Source: a virus. From it: a stretch of DNA of 26,858 nt. Under the pieces are notes generated by a model. It saw only the letters and a program-made list of their open reading frames with translations. It did no database searches and was not told the origin of the DNA. Numbering within the stretch: position 1 is the stretch's first letter; the number at the start of each line of letters is the position of its first letter. Location of the stretch: the IMG/VR virus record IMGVR_UViG_3300044613_002608, positions 1 to 26,858 of that record; one strand, written 5' to 3'. Both the position numbers and the translations under genes were made by a program. Below are positions 22,328-26,858 of this stretch, piece after piece.

Positions 22328-24189
22328 AAACGATGCCCCTATTTCCCACCATCACCGAGTGGGTGCCCCCTGATACATTCCCAAATCTATCTGCTGCAAA
22401 GGAGATTGCAATTGACCTCGAAACCTGTGACCCCCACATGGAATCTTTTGGCCCCGGATGGCCTCGCAACGATGGTTTCATTGCTGGGTACGCTGTTGCT
22501 GTGGAGGGCTGGAGTGGATACTACCCTGTTGCTCATGCTGGTGGCGGCAATCTTGATAAGCGCCTTGTTGAGCGTTGGGTCCGTGATGTTCTCGCAACCC
22601 CTGCCGACAAGGTTATGCACAACGCCGCTTATGACTGGGGATGGCTTAGAGCCAGCGGATTCACTGTCAATGGCCGAATTGTCGATACCATGCTCGCCGC
22701 CCCTCTCATTGATGAGAATCGATTCAACTATTCACTCAATTCCCTCGGCTTCGACTACCTCAAAGAAGTCAAGTCGGAAGCAGCGCTCAAACAAGCCGCC
22801 GCTGACTTTGGTGTCCACCCCAAAAAGGAACTTTGGAAGCTCCCTGCTATGTACGTTGGTGAGTACGCGGAGCAAGACGCGGCGCTGACCCTGAAACTCT
22901 GGCAGGACTTCAAGATCAAGATGCGCCAAGATGAAGTGGAATCAATCTTCAATCTGGAAACCGAGGTCTTCCCTGTTCTCATGAACATGACGTACCAAGG
23001 CATCCGCTTTGACCGCAGCAAGGCAGAGCAGTTGATCGACCAGCTTCAAAAGCGTGAGAAAGAGATCCACAAAGAGCTGCGCACAATCTGTGGAGCAGGT
23101 GTGGATATCTGGGCCGCACAGTCCATCGCCGTGGCCTTTGACAAGCTCGGCGTGGCCTATGGCAAAACAGGTCGTGGCGTTCCAACCTTTACAAAAGGCT
23201 TTCTCGATGCCTGTGAACATCCTGTGGCTAAGTTGATCGTCGAAGCCCGCGAGACCAACAAGACGCACAGCACATTCCTCCAGCCATATCTGGACTTCAG
23301 CGCCAAGACCGGGCGCATCCACCCGCACGTCAATCAGATGCGCAATGAGGACGGCGGCACGGTGACAGGACGGTTGTCCATGAACAGCCCTAACCTGCAA
23401 CAGGTGCCTGCCCGCCACGAAATCATCGGCCCGCTGGTGCGCTCGCTCTTTCTGCCCGAAGAGGGCGAATTATGGGCATCAAACGATTTCAGTTCTCAAG
23501 AACCGCGACTTTTGGTGCATTACGCCCACCTCTTGAACCTGCCCGGGGCAGAACGGATGGTGGATGCCTACAACAACGATCCCAACACCGACTTTCACCA
23601 AATGGTGGCGGACATGGCTGGGATCAAACGCAAGGCTGCCAAGACCATTGGCCTTGGCTTGATGTATGGCATGGGCAAAGGAAAGCTTGGCGGCGAGTTG
23701 GACTTGTCCGCTGACGAGGCTTCAGAGCTGATCAACACGTTCCACACCAAGGTGCCGTTCCTCAAGGGCACGGTGAACGCGGTCATGCGCCGGATTGAGC
23801 ATCCAGCATCCGGCGGAGCTATCCGCACGCTGCTTGGCCGCAAATGCCGCTTCCCTCTGTGGGAACCGGTGGAATGGGGCGTGAACAAGGCGCTTCCGCA
23901 TGAACAAGCAGTCATTGAATACGGCTCGCGGATCAAGCGTGCGGGGACCTACAAGGGCCTGAACAGGCTCATTCAAGGGTCGGCCGCAGACCAGACCAAA
24001 GCGGCCATGGTGGCGCTCGCCAAGGCCGGGTTCAACCCCATCCTGCAAGTGCATGATGAGCTGGCGCTGTCGGTTAAGAATCGGGAGGAGGCACTGGCTG
24101 CTGCCGAGATCATGGCCAATGCTGTGCGCTTAGAAGTTCCCAGCCGCTGTGACGTAGAGGTTGGCCCGAGCTGGGGTGAGGCAAAATAA
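22324..24189 (+). CDS. polA: DNA polymerase family A with 3'-5' exonuclease
   Basis: Encodes 621 residues. The proofreading domain is intact: Exo I DLE (Asp31, Glu33), Exo II HNAAYD (Asp104), Exo III YAEQD (Tyr181, Asp185). The polymerase domain has motif A NDFSSQEPR (Asp388), motif B RKAAKTIGLGLMYG (Arg436, Lys440, Tyr448) and motif C QVHDEL (His577, Asp578). No 5'-3' exonuclease domain is present, as in other phage replicases. The residue equivalent to E. coli Phe762 is Leu444. The GTG at 22324 overlaps the helicase stop as GTGA and has AAGG upstream; an ATG at 22333 is possible. It is the likely replicative polymerase and the last gene before a strong terminator. Confidence 0.95.
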   Translation: MKTMPLFPTITEWVPPDTFPNLSAAKEIAIDLETCDPHMESFGPGWPRNDGFIAGYAVAVEGWSGYYPVAHAGGGNLDKRLVERWVRDVLATPADKVMHNAAYDWGWLRASGFTVNGRIVDTMLAAPLIDENRFNYSLNSLGFDYLKEVKSEAALKQAAADFGVHPKKELWKLPAMYVGEYAEQDAALTLKLWQDFKIKMRQDEVESIFNLETEVFPVLMNMTYQGIRFDRSKAEQLIDQLQKREKEIHKELRTICGAGVDIWAAQSIAVAFDKLGVAYGKTGRGVPTFTKGFLDACEHPVAKLIVEARETNKTHSTFLQPYLDFSAKTGRIHPHVNQMRNEDGGTVTGRLSMNSPNLQQVPARHEIIGPLVRSLFLPEEGELWASNDFSSQEPRLLVHYAHLLNLPGAERMVDAYNNDPNTDFHQMVADMAGIKRKAAKTIGLGLMYGMGKGKLGGELDLSADEASELINTFHTKVPFLKGTVNAVMRRIEHPASGGAIRTLLGRKCRFPLWEPVEWGVNKALPHEQAVIEYGSRIKRAGTYKGLNRLIQGSAADQTKAAMVALAKAGFNPILQVHDELALSVKNREEALAAAEIMANAVRLEVPSRCDVEVGPSWGEAK

Positions 24190-24211
24190 AAGGGCCCCGT
24201 AGGGCCCTTTT
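24188..24211. terminator. Bidirectional intrinsic terminator between convergent operons
   Basis: A 10-bp perfect stem AAAAGGGCCC/GGGCCCTTTT with loop CGTA. It has a T tract on the + strand for the polymerase gene and, read in reverse, a T tract for the - strand operon. It overlaps the stop codons of both flanking genes. Confidence 0.85.
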
Positions 24212-24543
24212 TACTTGAACAAGTTTTTGATCTTCTCCCAGATCTGTTTCTTCGGAGACCTTACGATCTCCATCCACGAACCGGGCTTGGGTTTGTTGTC
24301 TTCAAACAAATCCAGCTGCGTGATCGTGAACCTGTACTCACCCTTGCCCCTTCCGGGGACAAGGGCCGCTTCAATCTTGTTCTCGTTGGCCAAACCCAAC
24401 CCACAACGGCGGACCATGGAAATGGGCAGCGTTGTAAAGGCTGCAATCTCCGAGGTCTTCATCGAGTAATTGTTCGTGCGTAACGCGCCGAGGAACAGGG
24501 CCCGAACCTCAGCAGGCGTTCTGGATATCGTTGATTTAATCAT
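24211..24543 (-). CDS. Winged-helix-like small DNA-binding protein (putative)
   Basis: Encodes 110 residues. Residues 8-62 look like a helix-turn-helix of the winged type (TPAEVRALFLGALRT, then MKTSEIAAFTTLPISMVRRC, then LANENKIEAALV), followed by a basic beta wing (RGKGEYRFTITQLDLFE). The tail is Lys-rich and helical. The ATG at 24543 has GAGGAAAG upstream and overlaps the HNH gene stop by 8 bases; an upstream in-frame ATG at 24645 would overlap that gene by about 110 bases and is rejected. It is the last gene of the accessory operon. A role as transcriptional regulator, perhaps of the divergent promoter near 17.3 kb, is only a hypothesis. Confidence 0.7.
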   Translation of the reverse strand: MIKSTISRTPAEVRALFLGALRTNNYSMKTSEIAAFTTLPISMVRRCGLGLANENKIEAALVPGRGKGEYRFTITQLDLFEDNKPKPGSWMEIVRSPKKQIWEKIKNLFK

Positions 24544-25078
24544 TTTCTTTCCTCTCTTTTCTTTTCTTTCTGTGTCTTGCATTATTTGATCCTCGGCAAA
24601 GGTCACACCTGCATTTATGCCCTTCATATCCCGCACGCGTACCATGTTTCCATTCCTTCAAACGACCGGAAGACAGTGCTTTTTCTGGGCCCATCCGCTT
24701 AAGTCGTTTTGCCAACGTATTCGGCTTGATTTTTAGGTGTTTTGCCCATTGCGATTGCGTCATCCTCAGCCCGCAATACTCAATAACCACATTTCTACGC
24801 TGATTGTTCAATTGCTGACTAATGGTGGACCATTTGCAGTTTTCAGGAGAATACCCTTGATTGTTGTCAATCCGATCAAGCGACAACCCCGGTGCGGGGT
24901 TGCCCATGTCTTCATAAAAATTATCAAAGCTATTCCGCCATCGATCACATACTGTGATGCCCCGCATACCATAGTTGGGGTATGCGGAATCGTTGACGTT
25001 GTAGCACCTGCGCCTCATGCTTCTCCACGAGTTGTACGCCCGGGTGGTTGTGGGATATTTCCATTTTTTAAAGCTCAT
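24536..25078 (-). CDS. HNH endonuclease-like protein with C-terminal zinc motif
   Basis: Encodes 180 residues in three parts. Residues 14-85 match the common phage HNH/AP2-type block: YNSWRSMRRRCYN, YGMRGITVCDRW, then LDRIDNNQGYSPENCKW with the His replaced by Asp at the first HNH position, as often seen. Residues 105-130 resemble a DNA-binding HTH (MTQSQWAKHLKIKPNTLAKR). Residues 145-161 (HGTRAGYEGHKCRCDLC) form a candidate zinc site, and the end is very basic. It may be a homing-type nicking enzyme or a DNA-binding protein. It overlaps its upstream neighbour by 11 bases, so if mobile it is well integrated in the operon. Confidence 0.8.
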   Translation of the reverse strand: MSFKKWKYPTTTRAYNSWRSMRRRCYNVNDSAYPNYGMRGITVCDRWRNSFDNFYEDMGNPAPGLSLDRIDNNQGYSPENCKWSTISQQLNNQRRNVVIEYCGLRMTQSQWAKHLKIKPNTLAKRLKRMGPEKALSSGRLKEWKHGTRAGYEGHKCRCDLCRGSNNARHRKKRKERKEND

Positions 25079-25535
25079 GCTCCTTGCCTCTCATGTGCCG
25101 TAACATGAGTTCAGTATATCCCATAATGTCAACAACATTATCATCATATGTTGGATCCCCATTGAGCATCCGGGCTATCTTGTGCATGACCATTTCAAGG
25201 GCTTCTTTTTGAACTTCGGATAGCTTGTAAAAGCCCTTTTCTGCACGTAATGCATTTTTAAGACTTTGTGCAATTCGCGCTTGCTCACTAAACAGGCCAT
25301 ATCGTTGCCCTCTTTGTTTCAATACGGCTGTCGTTTCACTATCTGGCACTTCGGGCATAGGAACCATCTCCGGGGGTGCCCAAATCCCGATCTGATTGTC
25401 CAGCGCCTTCTTGCGCAACTGGTATCCAAGGGACGGGGTGATGCCAAACTTCTTGGCCACTGCCCCCACCTTGGCATTGGGATGATTCATGATGTACTCC
25501 ATGAACTTGACTGACTTGCTGCTTTGCTTTCTCAT
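25068..25535 (-). CDS. DUF6378-like protein with N-terminal HTH
   Basis: Encodes 155 residues. The N-terminal part looks like a helix-turn-helix (KVGAVAKKFGITPSLGYQLR, residues 22-41). The C-terminal part (LSEVQKEALEMVMHKIARML, then NGDPTYDDNVVDIMGYTELM) fits the small helical domain I know as DUF6378 in phages. Its conserved acidic pattern (KIARxLNGD...DDxxxDIxGY) recalls all-alpha MazG-like nucleotide pyrophosphohydrolases, but that is inference. The ATG overlaps the stop of the preceding gene as ATGA. The fusion of an HTH with this domain may mean a regulatory role or host-targeting specificity. Confidence 0.72.
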   Translation of the reverse strand: MRKQSSKSVKFMEYIMNHPNAKVGAVAKKFGITPSLGYQLRKKALDNQIGIWAPPEMVPMPEVPDSETTAVLKQRGQRYGLFSEQARIAQSLKNALRAEKGFYKLSEVQKEALEMVMHKIARMLNGDPTYDDNVVDIMGYTELMLRHMRGKEHEL

Positions 25536-25774
25536 ACTGGTGCGTCCTCTGTTTGATGAACACCGGCTTTGCCGGGTTCGGATAGTAAAAAATATCGCCG
25601 AGTTTTTTCGGCATCCTGCTCATGCTTTCTGTGAAGCATTTCCAAAATCTTTGGATCTACGCGCTCGAACGGATTCCACCCGTTTCTCTCGATAATTGTT
25701 GAAACGGTCTCGGCCCTCTTCTTTGATCTGCGCGGACGTGACTGCAACTTCTTCAGTTGTGAACTTGTGTCCAT
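25532..25774 (-). CDS. Hypothetical basic protein overlapping the zinc-ribbon gene
   Basis: Encodes 80 residues from the ATG at 25774. GAAGGAGAG lies 11 bases upstream, but that purine run also encodes the Arg-rich part of the overlapping zinc-ribbon protein. The N-terminus is basic (KKLQSRPRRSKKRAE) and the middle reads GWNPFERVDPKILEMLHRKH, which looks like a genuine folded helix pair. It overlaps the neighbouring gene by about 155 bases in another frame. Its stop overlaps the next ATG as ATGA, matching the coupling seen across the operon. Either both frames are used or one is a translated remnant. The family is not recognised. Confidence 0.6.
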   Translation of the reverse strand: MDTSSQLKKLQSRPRRSKKRAETVSTIIERNGWNPFERVDPKILEMLHRKHEQDAEKTRRYFLLSEPGKAGVHQTEDAPV

Positions 25775-25862
25775 TTGCACACTCTCTCCTTCTTCTGTAT
25801 CTAACAGGACTGGACCGCGTTTCAAGGATCACGGACCACGCGCCACATTCAGGGCAATTCAT
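25620..25862 (-). CDS. NrdR-type zinc-ribbon protein
   Basis: Encodes 80 residues. The N-terminal half is a zinc ribbon of the NrdR N-terminal type: MNCPECG (Cys3, Cys6), an Arg-rich strand, then REC (Cys28), His32 and KFTTEE. Bacterial NrdR carries a similar ribbon fused to an ATP cone, which is absent here. The rest is charged and helical. The ATG at 25862 overlaps the preceding stop as ATGA, with GGAGG 11-15 bases upstream; an ATG at 25883 is possible. It should bind nucleic acid. Similar stand-alone ribbons are frequent in phages with no established function. Confidence 0.7.
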   Translation of the reverse strand: MNCPECGAWSVILETRSSPVRYRRRRECANGHKFTTEEVAVTSAQIKEEGRDRFNNYREKRVESVRARRSKDFGNASQKA

Positions 25863-26026
25863 TTGATTGGAGCCTCCATGCATTTATGCTTCTCTGCTTC
25901 TTTCTTGTTCAAGAAAATCAATTTGCAGTCGGTGCAATGCCAAAGCTCGTTTTGAACTACCACGGTCTGCTTCTCTGCGTGTTGCCCACGCACCCTGCCA
26001 AAGAATGTTTTGATCTTTTCAAGCAT
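25859..26026 (-). CDS. Short zinc-finger-like protein (55 aa)
   Basis: Encodes 55 residues, starting with a basic helix (MLEKIKTFFGRVRG). The second half is a compact Cys2-His-Cys-like finger: WHCTDCKLIFLNKKEAEKHKC, with spacing C-x2-C-x12-H-x-C. The start has a GGAG run upstream and overlaps the preceding gene by 8 bases; the stop overlaps the zinc-ribbon ATG as ATGA. Both junctions match the coupling pattern of the operon, which supports it as a real gene despite its size. It probably binds nucleic acid or a protein partner; the function is unknown. Confidence 0.72.
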   Translation of the reverse strand: MLEKIKTFFGRVRGQHAEKQTVVVQNELWHCTDCKLIFLNKKEAEKHKCMEAPIK

Positions 26027-26234
26027 CTTGTTGTCTCTCCCATCTTCTGCACAAATCTTTCACGGTCTGACTCTTGCGCTTGCCCTTGCATACGTTGCTG
26101 ATTGACTTCTGTTTGGCCTTGGCTTGCAACTGCGCTGGGGTCAGAGGCTTTACTGGTTCTGCTGTAGCTGGAAACAAACCTGTCACGCCCAGCCAACAGC
26201 ACACGGCGGCAACAAGTAAACGATCAAATATCAT
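26019..26234 (-). CDS. Small secreted (periplasmic) protein
   Basis: Encodes 71 residues with a type I signal peptide: Asp-Arg then a hydrophobic core (LLVAAVCCWLGVTGLF) and a likely cleavage site after Ala25 (ATA|EP). The mature part is about 46 residues, basic, with two cysteines (SNVCKGK and DLCRRWE) that may form a disulfide. The ATG overlaps the previous stop as ATGA, with GGGGGGAA just upstream. A periplasmic phage protein in an accessory operon could act on the host envelope or in superinfection exclusion; this is inferred from location only. Confidence 0.75.
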   Translation of the reverse strand: MIFDRLLVAAVCCWLGVTGLFPATAEPVKPLTPAQLQAKAKQKSISNVCKGKRKSQTVKDLCRRWERQQDA

Positions 26235-26443
26235 TCTTCCCCCCGATGTTCATACAGCCGCTTCTCCAGCCGCTCGATACGTTGTTGGTTGTACTGAACG
26301 ATTGACCTTGCATATTCCACAGCACTCTCAGCTTCCAGCTTCTTGATGACGGCCTCACGCATTTCTTTCTCGATGATCTCGCTGATTGGCTTTGGCTTCA
26401 TCAGTTCCTTGATGTATTTGAGTGTTGAATCTTTCCAGCTCAT
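26231..26443 (-). CDS. Small coiled-coil protein
   Basis: Encodes 70 residues, almost entirely helical and charged, with heptad-like spacing from residue 20 to 65 (EKEMREAVIKKLEAESAVEY, then NQQRIERLEKRLYE). There is no signal peptide or membrane segment. Its ATG overlaps the stop of the upstream short gene as ATGA and its own stop overlaps the next ATG. Proteins of this type occur next to small zinc-binding proteins in other phages as far as I recall; the role is unknown. Confidence 0.75.
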   Translation of the reverse strand: MSWKDSTLKYIKELMKPKPISEIIEKEMREAVIKKLEAESAVEYARSIVQYNQQRIERLEKRLYEHRGEE

Positions 26444-26610
26444 GGGTTTTTATCCTTGAGTTTGGCTTGCTCAATCTTGGACTCAATCTGATTGTCTTGT
26501 CCTTCAAAATGCTCAACCTTTAAACCGCAAGCCATACAAACATAGCGTTTGCCGTCTCGCATATAAAGTTCAAGTTCATATCGCCAATCATGTGTGCAAA
26601 AATCAGTCAT
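26440..26610 (-). CDS. Short zinc-ribbon-like protein (56 aa)
   Basis: Encodes 56 residues. The pattern Cys5-x-His7, then RYVCMACGLKVEH with Cys25 and Cys28, suggests one zinc ribbon at the N-terminus, followed by an acidic helical tail (GQDNQIESKIEQAK). The ATG at 26610 overlaps the stop of the gene to its right as ATGA, and its stop overlaps the next ATG as ATGA. AAGGAGAA just upstream provides a strong ribosome site. It is probably a nucleic-acid- or protein-binding adaptor; the family is not identified. Confidence 0.72.
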   Translation of the reverse strand: MTDFCTHDWRYELELYMRDGKRYVCMACGLKVEHFEGQDNQIESKIEQAKLKDKNP

Positions 26611-26858
26611 GTGTTCTTCTCCTTGAGTTTTGCTCTAATGGCTTGGGCAACATCCCAACCGACACCATCGCAGTCTTCTACGATATCTTCAATCTCCTCA
26701 TCCGTCAGCCCTACCCATGTGCGTTGTGGTTGGTGGGTGAAAAGTTTTGTGCCAACAGGCAATGCAGGTTCATGCCACCAAGACATTGTTATGTCTGCCC
26801 CTGTTTCACTTGTGACTGTCGCCACAGGCTCTTGGCTTTCAAGCTCTGCAATGGCTTG
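26607..26858 (-). CDS. Hypothetical phage protein, 5' end beyond the window
   Basis: The frame is open to the right edge, so at least 83 residues are encoded and the true start lies outside. A GTG at 26825 is probably internal, because the residues before it (QAIAELESQEP) read on smoothly. Visible pattern: SQEPVATVTSETGADITMSW, WHEPALPVGTKLFTHQP, then VGLTDEEIEDIVEDC and an acidic helix. The block ending in GTKLFT and followed by LTDEEI is frequent in small proteins of uncultured phages, with no function known to me. It is the first gene of the coupled series within this window. Confidence 0.75.
   Translation of the reverse strand, partial: QAIAELESQEPVATVTSETGADITMSWWHEPALPVGTKLFTHQPQRTWVGLTDEEIEDIVEDCDGVGWDVAQAIRAKLKEKNT

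Overview
The window is part of a tailed double-stranded DNA bacteriophage genome (or a prophage of that type). Almost every base is coding, start and stop codons repeatedly overlap by 1-14 bases, and the gene content is lysis, virion and DNA-replication functions. Two-component spanins and lipoproteins with a lipobox imply a Gram-negative host. A freshwater or marine host is only an impression from the style of the virion proteins. No terminase, portal, major capsid protein, integrase, RNA polymerase or tRNA gene is visible, so the head/packaging genes presumably lie to the left. Both ends of the window cut through operons.

Region 1 (1-15070, + strand) is a late operon. It starts with a lysis cassette: small membrane proteins, a small lipoprotein, a two-TM holin candidate, an Rz-like i-spanin with an Rz1-like o-spanin embedded in another frame, and an M15-type zinc peptidase endolysin. 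A 692-aa tail/connector-like protein follows, then a small protein and four very large, low-complexity or helical proteins that look like internal-virion/ejection proteins. Two short lysine-rich basic proteins close the operon. A strong intrinsic terminator for it lies inside the 3' end of the opposing nuclease gene.

Region 2 (15072-17257, - strand) holds an SNF2-type helicase and a PD-(D/E)XK (RecB/Cas4-like) nuclease coupled by a TAATG overlap. The 89-bp gap at 17258-17346 contains sigma70-like promoters on both strands around a perfect 12-bp palindrome. It is a candidate switch for the divergent operons.

Region 3 (17347-24189, + strand) is the replication operon: two unrecognised early proteins, a putative ssDNA-binding protein with an acidic Phe-ended tail, an internal terminator/attenuator, an archaeo-eukaryotic-type primase with an associated Cys motif, a small acidic protein, a UvrD/Rep-like helicase, and a family A DNA polymerase with an intact proofreading domain and leucine at the position equivalent to E. 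coli Pol I residue 762. No DnaB/gp4-type replicative helicase is seen. A bidirectional terminator at 24188-24211 separates this operon from region 4.

Region 4 (24211-26858, - strand) is a train of at least ten tiny, translationally coupled accessory genes running in from beyond the right edge. They include four proteins with visible zinc-ligand patterns (two shorter than 60 aa), a secreted protein, a coiled-coil protein, a DUF6378-like protein, an HNH endonuclease-like protein and a winged-helix-like protein. Functions here are mostly unknown, and this is the best place to look for something undescribed. No gene-free stretch exceeds 90 bases.
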